Below are positions 1 to 10,944 of a DNA stretch of 64,000 nucleotides, one piece after another. Numbering within the stretch: the stretch's first letter is position 1; every line of letters begins with the position of its first letter. Below the pieces are notes generated by a model. That model ran no database searches. It was not told the origin of the DNA and was given only the letters and a program-made list of their open reading frames with translations. Both the position numbers and the translations under genes were made by a program. Location of the stretch: assembly GCA_018857735.1 (NCBI GenBank), contig JABMCL010002057.1, forward strand, positions 85,001 to 149,000, read 5' to 3'. The stretch comes from Alviniconcha marisindica (Eukaryota > Mollusca > Gastropoda > Provannidae).

Positions 1-479
1 CATTTTCGTAGTAAGGGCCGCCGCAGACCCGGACAACATGCCACAGCCGCGTGGCCACGCTAACAGCAAAGCGTCAAGATTTTTATGGAGTGGCCCTGTA
101 CTGCGTGGGGAGATCGAAGTCACGCCACGTAACGTTGCCACGAGGCAACGCGTGCGGAAAGGTGCTGCTGATGATGATGATGATGTGGGGCTAATGCCCT
201 CAAATGTCGAGGTGTGCATGGAGAGGATAGGGGCAGCTCCTGTACCGTGCGCTAACGCAGCCAGTCTCGCCGCAGCAGACCAACAATAGTCAACGTAGGC
301 TTTACACAGCTATGGCGGATCGCGCTTGTCTCGCCGATTCAGAAATGGCAAGACTGGTTGACTTGCATAACTAGAAACCGAAACTTTTAGAACACCCTTC
401 CTCGTGTATATTACGTCAGTACGATTGCTACGGCGATGAGACAGGGCTGGGGAGATAGGTTGATGATCAAGGTTCATGT

Positions 480-806
480 GAGCCGGTTTGGCCTAGCAGT
501 AAGGCGTTAGGCTGGTAGGCGGAAGGACCTTGGTTCGATACCGCTTCGGCTCTCCCTTTTCTTCAAAAAGGTTGTGGTTTGTGGACACTGCCTTGTGACT
601 TTGTCCATCACTTCCTACTGAAACATTAAAATGGCTCTCATCGCTGCCCATCTTAATGCAGGAATCATTCTGGTGGTGACAGTGTAGCGATAGGTATATA
701 ATCTCCCTCTTCCCCCCACCTCCATACCCCCTTCTCCCCCTCCCCCTTCTCCTCGTCCCTAATAAGCCTTAGGGTTTCTGTGGACGTTAAGCACCATGTT
801 TACGTA
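480..806 (+). repeat. tRNA-derived SINE, copy 1 (full length with C-rich tail)
   Basis: The head reads like a tRNA: a GAGCCG start, an A-box-like 'tggcctagcagtaagg', a B-box 'ggttcgatacc', and a closing 'cggctc' that pairs with the start. The body follows ('ttgtggtttgtggacactg', 'cattctggtggtgacagtg'), then a pyrimidine-rich stretch and a 3' end 'tgtggacgttaagcacc'. The same order recurs at 28444-28770 and, inverted, at 23283-23521, which defines a family. The T stem is imperfect, so a functional tRNA is unlikely. Which SINE superfamily the body belongs to is unknown to me. Confidence 0.85.
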
Positions 807-1212
807 CAAGGTTCATTTGCATCGTCGAACGCCTGTCGCCTGAGCGCTGTGGGCGAGGGAGTTGTGGTAAGCCGCAGCAACACTGACGTCATGGCGCCTC
901 TGGCGTGGCCTGCGGTCGTGGCGTGTCGCCGAGGTCTGCGCCGACTGTAACCTTATTCAGTCAACTGCCCGTTGCAAGGTGTTTTACAGACAGTACGTCT
1001 AGCCGGAATCGGGTGGCGACGCGGGCCCTTAGTAGCGTGTGCTGTCGAGACTACGGACAAATCGTTTGTTAGTAAGCCTCATTTTTCGGCACTATGGGGA
1101 TGTCGATGAGGATGCGCAGTAATAACGTCATTCAAAGACCATGAATCCTTGGACATGGAGGCAAAGAAGGCGGGGGCGGGGGGAGGATTGTAATAGTCGG
1201 ATACTTGATGAT

Positions 1213-1780
1213 GAGCTCCGCCACGGCGCTTGGCTGGCAAGCGGAGGGACACCGGTTCAAACCTCCGTCAGCTCGTCTGTCTTTTCAGAAATTGTGGTTT
1301 GTGGACACCGTCTTAGTGTGAAGTGCACCCCCTACAGTTGATGAAAGATTCTAGCTGGCTCACACCACCCACTCATAGTTCAGGAGCTGTGTGAGAGTCG
1401 AGGTGGCCGTCCTGGGCTGTCCGTCCTAACGAGCCTTCTGGTTTCCGTGGACGTAAAGCTATATTGAACCATGCTTCGGCATTGGTCTCAGCTTGTCCCT
1501 AATATGTCAACTGACATCTGAGGACATTAAGCAACACTACCTACCTGCCTGGCTCACACCAGAGTTCAGGAGCCGTCTGAAAGTCGAGGTGGCCGTCCAT
1601 CCTGGGCTCCCCCCGTCCCTAACAATCCGTACAGTCTCTGTGGACGTAAAACAACATTGAACTCGGGCTGGCTCACACCGCTGCTCAGCATAATGCATAA
1701 TCATTCTGGTGGTGATGTAGCGTTAGGTGTAGTCACAACAGCAACAACAATAACAAGAACACGCCTCAGTCCAGGGATTT
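1213..1780 (+). repeat. Cluster of degenerate SINE fragments
   Basis: A decayed head with the box-B variant 'ggttcaaacc' is followed by the family body 'attgtggtttgtggacacc'. After it, the tail block beginning 'ggctcacacc' and ending 'gtggacgtaaa' occurs twice (about 1355-1470 and 1550-1660). A further body fragment 'cattctggtggtgatgtag' lies near 1705. These match pieces of the full SINEs at 480 and 28444, so the cluster is old or internally rearranged. Confidence 0.65.
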
Positions 1781-2142
1781 CGATCCCCGGCTAGTATCTT
1801 TGGAGACAGTTCGAAGTTACAACCACCACCACCACCGATGCCCCCCCCCCCAAGCATGGCATTGTCTTAATTCCGCTGTAGCTGATGAAGAGAAAACAAA
1901 CAGGCAGCGGCATTCCGCAGTGGACCGGGTCGTGGTGTAGACGAGCGATCCCGTTGTTGAGGGAAAGCCACAAAAGGTGAGATGGCCTTACCTCCGCCCC
2001 AGCCACTGACACCTGTGTTTGGCCAGCAAATGGCACAGGGCGCGGGGTGTTTGCCGCCTTGCTTCGCTCCCGCGACCTTTTGATCATTTCCCCTCCGCCA
2101 GTCTCTAGCCACACTGGCGCTGACGATTCCGCAGCGCAGTCC

Positions 2143-2169
2143 CCCCCCCCCCCCCCCCCCACACACACG

Positions 2170-2259
<90 letters not shown>
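2143..2259. repeat. Poly-C tract and (CA)n microsatellite
   Basis: About 18 C residues run into about 50 CA dinucleotides. All long reading frames here are low-complexity (His-Thr or Cys-Val) and are not coding. Confidence 0.95.
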
Positions 2260-2262
<3 letters not shown>

Positions 2263-2418
2263 CACTCACACACACCACGCCCCCCTCTCGTGCGTAATTT
2301 GGGATCAAAGTGGGTAACAAGACGAAAGTCTGGCTGATTGTTCTTCGTCTCCCTTGGATGTATTTTTGGCTGGTTGAACGGCGAATGGTTCGTTGGCTCA
2401 TTCACCTTTTTGTCCTCA

Positions 2419-2491
2419 GTGTGTGTGTGTGTGTGTGCGTGTGTGTGTGTGTGCGCGCGCTCTCGTGTGTGCGTGCGTGCGTGTGTGTGTG
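2419..2491. repeat. Interrupted (GT)n microsatellite
   Basis: A GT run is interrupted by CG-containing steps (gcgcgcgc, gcgtgcgtgcg), giving alternating purine-pyrimidine DNA. Confidence 0.9.
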
Positions 2492-2975
2492 AAAGCCAAG
2501 TGTGTTTTGGATGGAGGGGTGGGGCTTTGACATCAGTGTGCTATTTCTGTTTCTCAGTTAATCGGAGTAATTCATTGCAGAACACAGCCCCCCCCCCCCC
2601 ACCCTTCTATCTCTCTGGCTGTGGCTGGAGAAACAGCACAGTAACTTCTCAACCCAATTTTGTCTCCTTGGTGGGGTACAGCTGGTGCAGAAATTGAAAA
2701 TAACTCTGCTGATGCTCCATGGCTGTTTGAGTAGGTCAGAATACAGGTTTATGTGCTTCACCCATCTGCACACAGTTCTGTCTTTCAGATTAAATTTTCT
2801 GCTAAGACTCCCCCCCTCCTCCCCCAATTCATCCTTTGGGTATAAAATGGTGTGTGTCAAGAATGTTAAATCTGACTTTGACTTGTGATTTGATGTTGTT
2901 TTTTGTCTGTTTCCCCCCTCCATTCACCCGGATGGCTCAAACAGTAATGCACTTGTTGCACTTATGGGACTTGTT

Positions 2976-2978
<3 letters not shown>

Positions 2979-3037
<59 letters not shown>
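2979..3037. repeat. (GT)n microsatellite
   Basis: About 29 uninterrupted GT units. Confidence 0.95.
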
Positions 3038-3039
<2 letters not shown>

Positions 3040-4385
3040 GTTATGTCTAATATTGAACTTTTCTCTTTTCTCTCTCTTATGTAACCTCTGTGCTGTAGTG
3101 TATGCACTAATTTCTGTCACCATAGAAAATCCAAGATTATGCCACCCCCTTGGTCTTCCCAGACTGGTTAAATTTACTTTTGGCAAAGAGTAAAGATGTT
3201 CTTATTTTGTTTATAGTCTGAACTTCAGTCTTGTTTAGATATATATATTTTATAGTTTTAATATGATACTGTTCATTAGATCAAGAATTTGGTGCAAGAC
3301 AGGAAAACTGATGAGCATGTCACCATGTGTTTCCTGCAGCCATGTTAACAGCTGTGTGAACCAGAAGATAAAAAAGTGCATGGAGCGTTATTTATCAAAC
3401 ATCCACGCCACAACGTGGTGTGGCTGGTATGTATGCATAAAATATTTGACATAGACATGACCTGTGAATAAATTGCACTGTGCATTTGGGTTCACAATAT
3501 CTCCCATCTTTTGTTCTTTTTCTTTATATATATATATTCTTTTTAGATGACTTGTGTAAAAAAAAAAAAAAAGTATGTGACTATGTCATTTGTGGCAAAA
3601 ACATGGCTGTGACATTATCAAAGGTTAATCAGTTAGAAATGAAAGATGTATTATTGACTGGCATGGAAAATGTGAATCTGTGTAATGATGACTGGTGTTT
3701 TGTCCATATGGGTGGGTTGCTGAACAGAGGGTTGTTTGGCTTGTCTGAACATTGTAATATGTAAATAAATAAATTTGAAAAAATCAGTCTTTGCTTTACC
3801 TGCTGAGACCAGTTTTAGCAAGCTTGACCGCATGTATTGAGATCACACAACAGCTGACATTTTGCCAGTTGAGAAAATTCAGTAATGTTTTTTTTAGGTT
3901 TTTTTAGGTTAAAAAAAAAAAATGCCATTCAGTTCAAACTTTAAAATACATAGACGTTCATGCATATGGTGATTTTGCTGACATTGGCTATTCAGGCAGG
4001 TATTGACACATTTTCTGTCTTGACAGTAATAACATTAATCTGAGTGATTTATTTCAGAAAATCTCAAATATGTCACCTATAATTATGGTCATAAATAAAT
4101 AAATAATGAAAATGACTCTGCAGATAATGAAGTGAAATGAATCATTTTTTGTCTTACCAGATGTTGATGAAGTGAAATAAATCAATCTATGAAACTGCAT
4201 GAGATGTTAATCCACCGTGCTTCACAGTTCATACCCCTTTCAATGACCTTGAAGCATAGAGTTTCTCACCGTTGCCATTGCTTTTGTGAGATGAGACACA
4301 TACTGAAGAGGTAGTCAGTGCCATTCCATCTCTTGTCCATGAGGTCTGTAGGAGAGCTGCAGCATGTGTTTTCTGTCTGTTTCAG

Positions 4386-4482
4386 CAATCTCGTTTTTTA
4401 ACCACGTGAACCTGATGTATGGCGTTGTGTCCGAGTACTGTACCTCTGAATCCTGCTCTTCCATGGTCGGCCCTGACAATGT
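4386..4482 (+). CDS. MOB2: MOB2 exon: FFNH and first zinc pair
   Basis: The acceptor is 'ctgtctgtttcag' and the donor 'gtaagtgc'. The exon opens with two bases of a split codon, then encodes 31 residues starting ISFFNHVNLM and containing EYCTSESC, whose cysteines correspond to the first two zinc ligands of the MOB fold. It ends with GT, which forms a Val codon with the first base of the exon at 9634. It is too short and too mid-frame to show up as a simple open reading frame; splice sites plus protein similarity identify it. Confidence 0.92.
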
Positions 4483-7400
4483 GTAAGTGCTGGGCACAGC
4501 CCTGTTGTAGCGCATGCAGTCTTGTCAACACAAAATGTCCCATGTCCTGTCTCCTGTCCTGTCGCCAGCTCACTTGAACCTATGTGCAGCACATGGCAGA
4601 ACATTTTTAATGTAACTGGTCTTATTTATTATCATACATTGTATTGGGTTGGGATTACAGTTTGTTTTTTATTCAGGAGATTAAAAAAGAAAAAAGTTGG
4701 TTGGGTACTGGGGTAGGTTCATGTTTCAGATTATCATTTGTGCTTCTGGTTGTAATGTGTCCTGTCAGGACATTCAGTCACTGTTTTTGCATTTGTTGTC
4801 ATTCACACAGGTTAGTTTGTAACTGGATTTGAATGTCCTATCCACCATACAGGTAGACTGGTTAGTAATAGGATTTTAACATCCTGTATCTGTAGTCAGA
4901 TTAGTCAGTAACTGGAGTTTAACAGCCTGTCAACCACACAGATTAGTTAGTAACTGGAGTTTCACATTCTGACAGTCGCACAGGTTAGTAACTGGAGTTT
5001 CACATCCAGACAGTCACACAGGTTAGCTAGTAACTGGAGTTTCACATCCTGACAGTCGGCACAGGTTGGTTAGTAACTAGAGTTTCACATCCTGACAGTT
5101 GCACAGGTTAGTAACTGGAGTTTCACATCCTGGCAGTTGCACAGGTTAGCTAGTAACTAGAGTTTAACATCTTGACAGTTGCACAGGTTAGTAACTAGAG
5201 TTTGACATCCTGACAGTTGCAAAGGTTAGTTAGTAACTAGAGTTTGACATCCTGAGAGCCACACAGGTTAGTTGGTAAGTGGAGTTTGACATCCTGACAG
5301 TTGCAAAAGTTAGTAAATGGGGTTTGACATCCTGACAGTTGCACAGGCTAGTTAGTAACTGGAGTTTGACATCCTGACAGTTGCAAAAGTTAGCAACTGG
5401 AGTTTCACGTCTTGACAGTCACACAGGTTAGTAATTGAAGTTTCACATCGGACAGTCACACAGGTTAGTTAGTAAGTGGAGTTTCACATCTTGACAGTTG
5501 CACAGGTTAGTAAGTGGAGTTTCACATCTTGACAGTCACACAGGTTAGTTAGTAAGTGGAGTTTCACACCCTGACAGTTGCACAGGTTAGTAAGTGGAGT
5601 TTCACATCCTGACAGTTGCACAGGTTAGTTAATAACAGCATCCTGTCAACCACAAAGGTTAGATACTTAGTAACTGGATTTTAATGTACTGTACAGGGTC
5701 ACCTTGGGATGAACAGACACAGTCTTTTGTCTTCACAGTGTCATTATTTTGTACTTGAAGTCAAAAGAGAGAGAGAGTGTGTGCCTGTAAGTGCACGCCC
5801 CTGTCTGTTTGCATTTACCAAGTCAGAAGGAAAACAGGTCAGGCGGGTAATGACTGTGAGTGGATGTGTTTTTCATTTACCACAGGGTCCTGTAATTGTG
5901 TTTCTTCCCCCCCCCCCCCTTTCCCTCTCACACACAAAATACATGGGTTCAAAGGCTGCAGGCCTGAATGAAGAAAGTGCATACATATGTAGAGCCTGTT
6001 GAGCCTGTTACTGCTAAAGTGTCAGATGCCGGGAAACTGGAAAGATGCATTTTAAAACTTAAAAAAGAAAGAAAAAACACAAGAAAAAAACAGAAGAAGA
6101 AAAAGAGAGACACAAATTCAGAGCTAATCAGGTTTAAAAAAGGAAAAGAAAAAAAGAAAAGAAGGATGATGCTCACATGGCAGAACTGATTGCCTGTTTA
6201 GATTCTGGACATTTAATTTGTGTTGCAGGCCTGTTTAGACTCTGAACATTTAATTTGTGTTGCATGCCTGTTTAGACTCTGGACATTTAATTTGTGTTGC
6301 ATGCCTGTTTAGACTCTGGACATTTAATTTGTGTTGCATGCCTGTCTAGACTCTGGACATTTAATTTGTGTTGCATGCCTGTTTAGACTCTGGACATTTA
6401 ATTTGTGTTGCATGCCTGTTTAGACTCTGGACATTTAATTTGTGTTGCATGCCTGTCTAGACTCTGGACATTTAATTTGTGTTGCATGCCAGTTTAGACT
6501 GGACATTTAATTTGTGTTGCATGCCTGTTTAGACTCTGGACATTTAATTTGTGTTGCATGCCTGTTTAGACTCTGGACATTTAATTTGTGTCGCATGCCT
6601 GTCTAGACTCTGGACATTTAATTTGTGTTGCATGCCAGTTTAGACTCTGGACATTTAATTTGTGTTGCATGCCTGTTTAGACTCTGGACATTTAATTTGT
6701 GTTGCATGCCTGTCTAGACTCTGGACATTTAATTTGTGTTGCATGCCTGTCTAGACTCTGGACATTTAATTTGTGTTGCATGCCAGTTTAGACTCTGGAC
6801 ATTTAATTTGTGTTGCATGCCTGTCTAGACTCTGGACATTTAATTTGTGTTGCATGCCTGTTTAGACTCTGGGCATTTAATTTGTGTTGCATGCCTGTTT
6901 AGACTCTGGACATTTAATTTGTGTTGCATGCCTGTTTAGACTCTGGACATATAATTTGTGTTGCATGCCAGTTTAGACTCTGGACATTTAATTTGTGTTG
7001 CATGCCTGTTTAGACTCTGGACATTTAATTTGTGTTGCATGCCTGTTTAGACTCTGGACATATAATTTGTGTTGCATGCCTGTCTAGACTCTGGACATTT
7101 AATCTCTTGCCTGTCTCTGCGTGCTGCAAGTACTCTAGCCCATTTCAAGAGCATTAGAGTAACAGCAGTAATTGTTAGGGCAAGATGTATTACCTGTGGC
7201 TGACAAGGGCACCTCAGTGGGTTTGAAAAGGCTGGCTGGCTATGATACCGCTTGTCAGCTTAAGGCATAAGATGGGGGTGGGGGGGGGGGGGGGGGGGGG
7301 GATGCTGCTAATGAGCCGGTAAGGCCCGGGGCAACATTGTATTACAGTGGTTTTTCTTCCTTTCACCTTCTTGTGGTGTGTACCAGGTGTCAGTGTGTAC

Positions 7401-9321
7401 CCCCCCCCCCAAAAAAAAGGGGGGGGGGGTATACTGTACTGGCCTTGCAGTTTAGGCCCAACAGTTGTCTAACTTTGGCCAAACTTTGCCAGTTGGTAAT
7501 AAAAAGCTGCCGTAGCAGCCGTGTGTGCCTCTCCCCCCACTACAGTGCCTACCTAACTGTTCGGCTGTTAAAAAGTAATGGTTGTTAGCACCTCATAAAT
7601 TATTCAGTTGTGAAGAATCACCAAGTATCATTTTGTGGTTAGCTTCATGTCATTATTTTCTCCTTCAGAGAGAGGGAGACAGGTTCTTAACACCCAGTCA
7701 ACCATGACTGTTATATTGTTATATTAGGGTGATGGGGGGGGGGGGCGCGGCACTAAGTTAATGTTTCATGCAGTCCAGCAGAGACTTGTAAATGAAAAGT
7801 GTCATAAAACTATTTTGTGTTATTTGTGTCAGTTAGGTTATAAACTAGAGTGTAGTGAAAATGAGAAGGGGGGGGGGGGGGGGGGGGGGGGGGTTGGGTA
7901 GAACTGTGGTATGCTATTTTAAAATGTGAAACATGACTTGTTCATAAACGAAACAAGAGGTCAAGTCCTTCTTTATTCCATTCAAAGGAAAACGTGGGTG
8001 CCACACATGAATAACAAACAACAATGTTTACAATTACATGTACAAAAATTCACAGTTTAAGAGTACGCAACAACATACAGGCATGATTAATTAATACCAC
8101 AAGCATTGTTAACTAGAATATCTCTTACGGAAATATGCTGTGAAATAAATAGTATCACAAACATTAATATGATTAATAACATTAATAATTCATTAAAATG
8201 TGCCTACATCATTCATTGTATTGAGGAGGGAAAGGGGTGAGGGTTAGGGTGGGTGGCTGGAGGATGACTGTCAAAGAGCACTGTGTTCTGAATGGAGGGA
8301 AAGGGTACTGTCCTCTCCCACAAAGCGCCCAAACAGATAATGTTCATCCATGTTCTCAGTTTGTCATTGGGTTTACACATGGCGAGAGGAGAAAGGAAGA
8401 GTAGTATCTGCATTGTACTAGCATTAATCACAAGAAGGGAGCGGTATGGGTAGAATAGATTGAATGCTGATTAATGCCACCAGTCTGTTTGGTGAAGTCC
8501 TTCAGCCAGTAGGACATCCTGCTACAATACATTGTGCTGACAGTGAATGATCAGCTGCTCTGTGTGGTTGGGGTGGTGGTGGTGGTAGGGGGTTTGGGGA
8601 GGGGGATGTATTTGAAAATGTTGTGGCTTGGTGGGTGAGAAGGTGGCAGACACTAGAACTGAATGCTGATTAATGCCACCAGTCTGTTTGGTGAAGTCTT
8701 TCAGCCAGTGGGACATCCTGCTACAATACAGTGTGCTGACAGTGAATGATCAGCTGCTCTGTGTGGTTGGGGTAGGGTGGGGATACATTTTCAGCAGCTG
8801 GGCTTGGTGGATGAGAAAGTGGCAGAAACTATGTTGGTTTTGCTTGGCAGTGTTCACAGGCAGTGCTGACGTCAGTATTGAACTATCCAGCAGCTGTTCT
8901 GTTATGTAGGTTTAGGCTGATGACTGTTTCGTGTTCTGCGATCAGTGTTGTTAAAACATGGCAGTCATATTGTGCAAACACTCCTTGGGTGCATGAATCA
9001 GAGAGGCGCCCTGATCTTCTAAACTGAGTCCCCCCCCCCCCCCCCCCAAAAAAAAAAGCCCTGTGACCCCTGTGTGTTGATGCTGGTACAGGGCTACACT
9101 ACTAATCTCAGAATGGAGAAAAGGAAAGTGATTTGAGGGGGAGGATATGATTGTTGAATGTTAAAGTGGAAAAATGTTAAAAAGTGGGAAATAATTTATG
9201 TCAGTGGCTAATATATAATGTATTATGCATATTCGTAGTGTTCATCACAGGTGTCAAATTTTTTCCCCTGGGGGGGGTTGGGGGGGGGGGATAGATGATG
9301 TGCAGGTGCATGGTGTATGTG

Positions 9322-9380
<59 letters not shown>

Positions 9381-9396
9381 TGCAGGTGCATGGTGT

Positions 9397-9462
<66 letters not shown>

Positions 9463-9993
9463 ATTCCTTGGGAAGTATCAAGCCAAACTAGATGAAGAAG
9501 GAACGTGACTGGTGCCCTTACAGAGAACAGCTGGTGCACTTGGTGCCTAGCTCTGCAGCCACACATTTTCCTGGGCAGTGCTTAAGGGCAGTGAAGCTGT
9601 ATTGTGATTGTGTGTGCTTACCTATTGTTTCAGGCAATATCACTGGCAAGATGAGAAGGGGAAGAAGCTGAAACAGTCCGCCCCGCAGTATATTGACCAC
9701 ATGATGAGCTATGTACAAAAATCCGTCACTGATGAGTCCCAGTTCCCAACGAAATTTGGTGAGTGTTAGTTATTTGCACCTGTATTTTGACTGTTATTGC
9801 TGAGGAGATGCTTCTTTTTTCTTCTTCTCTCTCTCTCCCTCAGGTGTGTTCACCATCATCAGCATTTTATATTATTGCCCCTCTGTTCCTCATCATGTTT
9901 GACTAGGAACTAAAAAAATAAGTTGTGTATGTTTGCATTAAATTGCCCCATTAGAATAAGTGTTCTTTTTTAACTTTGTTTTTGTTTTTGAGT

Positions 9994-10069
<76 letters not shown>

Positions 10070-10944
10070 TGTGTGTTGAGTGTTGATGCCTTTATAAAGG
10101 AGATTTTTTTTTCATGCTTATTCACCATACCCATTCACTTAAATTGAAACTCAAGTCACAATAACATGATTTGAAAAAAGTGGCGCTGATGTTCAGGAAT
10201 GAGATGCTGTATGTCCCTTTGATGGGTGGGATCATGATGTTGGCCAACGTTTTTCTTTTGGTCCTCTGGTCATCAGTCCGCCCCCCCCCCCAACCACCTT
10301 TCCTCTTCCCCCCATAAGTCTAAAATCACTAACTGTGAACAGGTTATAAGCAAAAAGAAAGAATGGTCTGTTCAGGAAGCATACTTCAGACTCACCAACT
10401 TGTGTCTTCCTTTGGGTCCCCAGGTCAGCAGTTCCCCGCGGGCTTCCCGGACACAGTGCGCAAAATCCACCGCTACCTGTTCCACGTGCTGGCCCACATC
10501 TACCACTCCCACTATGCGCAGATGGTGCAGCTGGGTCTCCATGGCCACCTCAACACCCTCTTCTCCCACTTCATGGTCTTCTCTGCCCACTTCCAGCTTC
10601 TGCAGGAGAAGGAGGCTGAGGTGCTGATGGACCTTCACAAGGGCCTGCTCCGGGCCATGCAGGACCCCAACCAGAACTCGGAAGTGTCCCGGAAGGAGGA
10701 CGGCGCAGATTCTGAGGAGGGTGGTGATGCTGCCTCTGGGGCTGCGGACACCTCCCCTTCTTCCTCCTCTGCCATGCAGACTGTCAGTGCCGCCGAGTCG
10801 GAGAAGGCTGGTTTAGGGTCGGAACAGAGTGTAGATTTGGACAAAACAGGGTCAGCTTCCCGAAGCGGGTCGGAGAACGGTGCTGCTGCCACGGGGCTGG
10901 CTGTGCACGGCGGGAAGAATCTGGTGGATATACCCTCCACATAG
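4386..10944 (+). CDS. MOB2: MOB2-like kinase activator gene, 3' part (three exons)
   Basis: The exons 4386-4482, 9634-9758 and 10424-10944 join in frame (phases 2 and 1) into 246 C-terminal residues. MOB proteins are small zinc-binding adaptors that regulate NDR/LATS kinases; MOB2 binds NDR kinases and affects cell shape and growth control. Visible motifs are FFNHVNLMYG, EYCTSESC (C-x4-C), SAPQYIDHMM, FPTKFG, AHIYHSH and LHGHLNTL. The two Cys and two His match the four zinc ligands of MOB1 (known family knowledge). The SAPQYID, FPTK and LHGHLNTL segments fit MOB2 better than MOB1 or MOB3. After the MOB domain comes a tail of about 85 residues rich in Ser, Ala, Gly and Glu, longer than in vertebrate MOB2. 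The N-terminal exons are not in view. Family assignment is strong; orthology to MOB2 is very likely. Confidence 0.93.
4811..5660. repeat. Minisatellite, unit about 35-45 bp
   Basis: About 20 imperfect units of the type 'gttagtaactggagtttcac' plus 'atcctgacagttgcacag'. Short and long unit forms differ by an extra 'gttagtta' step. The flanks continue into sequence resembling the dispersed repeat at about 33045 and 34236, suggesting local amplification of part of that repeat. Confidence 0.93.
6187..7113. repeat. 37-bp minisatellite, about 25 copies
   Basis: The unit reads 'tgcctgtttagactctgg' then 'acatttaatttgtgttgca'. Units differ mainly at two sites (tgttta/tgtcta, cctg/ccag), which creates an irregular higher-order pattern. 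Homogeneity between units is high, so the array is young or is being homogenised. Confidence 0.96.
7965..8185. repeat. Dispersed repeat R1, uninterrupted copy
   Basis: The block from 'tctttattccattcaaagg' through 'ggcatgattaattaatacc' to 'tatgattaataac' is also present at 29935-30715, where a 582-bp insertion splits it at the TTAA. This copy therefore represents the empty site. Confidence 0.75.
8450..8835. repeat. Tandem duplication, period 199 bp
   Basis: The segment starting 'tgaatgctgattaatgccac' at 8461 recurs at 8660. Both copies continue through 'gacatcctgctacaatac' and a GT-rich stretch to 'gagaa.gtggcaga.act'. The copies differ by small substitutions and by length in the G-rich part. 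Confidence 0.85.
9325..9459. repeat. Compound (GA)n and (GT)n microsatellite
   Basis: About 26 GA units and then about 33 GT units are separated by 'atgtgcaggtgcatggtg', a string that also precedes the GA run. The array lies 175 bp upstream of a MOB2 exon. Confidence 0.95.
9634..9758 (+). CDS. MOB2: MOB2 exon: central MOB domain
   Basis: The exon sits between 'cctattgtttcag' and 'gtgagtgttag'. One base finishes the split Val codon, then 41 codons run from QYHWQDEKGK to TDESQFPTKF, and a final G begins a Gly codon. KKLKQSAPQYIDHMM and FPTKF match the MOB2 core. Both splice phases agree with the neighbouring exons. Confidence 0.95.
9759..10423 (+). other. MOB2 intron with (GT)n
   Basis: A 665-bp intron bounded by gtgagt and ccccag. 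It contains a GT microsatellite at about 9997-10076 and a poly-C run near 10280. Nothing else was recognised. Confidence 0.9.
10424..10944 (+). CDS. MOB2: MOB2 terminal coding exon
   Basis: Two bases complete the Gly codon shared with the previous exon. The exon encodes 172 further residues and ends with a TAG stop at 10942-10944. The first part holds the histidine pair in AHIYHSH and the LHGHLNTLFSHFMVF helix of the MOB domain. From about residue 155 of the visible protein the sequence becomes a Ser/Ala/Gly/Glu-rich, probably disordered tail with repeated acidic and Ser runs. GC content and codon use are clearly richer than the flanking DNA. A reading frame starting at an ATG at 10363 continues into this exon, but that ATG lies in the intron. 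Confidence 0.95.

Larger units (their letters stand above)
1..4385. other. Region upstream of the first visible MOB2 exon; no exon recognised
   Basis: This stretch is probably MOB2 intron or 5' flank, because the first exon seen downstream begins in mid-codon with an AG acceptor. It contains a SINE, a cluster of SINE fragments, poly-C and CA/GT microsatellites and AT-richer unique DNA. Around 163-235 a GATGAT run followed by a 'gggctaatgccctc' string resembles the SINE-tail motif seen near 59575. I looked for the preceding MOB2 exon (expected to end in an NEWLA-like segment) and did not find it. Confidence 0.5.
4483..9633 (+). other. MOB2 intron (5.15 kb), repeat-rich
   Basis: The intron is bounded by gtaagt and a cag acceptor. 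It carries two large minisatellites, a copy of a dispersed repeat (7965-8185), a 199-bp tandem duplication, several poly-G/poly-C tracts (about 7273, 7399, 7740, 7872, 9031) and a GA/GT compound microsatellite just before the acceptor. No other exon was recognised. Confidence 0.8.

Noticed and set aside
480..556. A possible functional tRNA gene (also 28444-28520 and 23445-23521)
   Set aside because: A- and B-box motifs are present, but the T stem is mismatched and each copy continues into the same SINE body.
2383..2404. An EWFVGSF-like reading resembling the NEWLA segment expected in the missing MOB2 exon
   Set aside because: Similarity is a few residues only, no donor of the right phase follows, and it abuts a GT microsatellite.
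1791..2405. A 204-codon - strand frame
   Set aside because: Its core is translated poly-C and (CA)n; the remaining sequence has no recognisable domain.
3348..3429. An exon-like stretch between 'tttcctgcag' and 'gtatgtatg'
   Set aside because: The only open frame has no similarity to MOB2 or another family, and its phase does not lead sensibly to the exon at 4386.
10363..10423. The ATG at 10363 as the start of a separate protein
   Set aside because: These bases are intron; the frame continues by chance into the MOB2 exon, and the phase-1 link from 9758 explains the exon fully.
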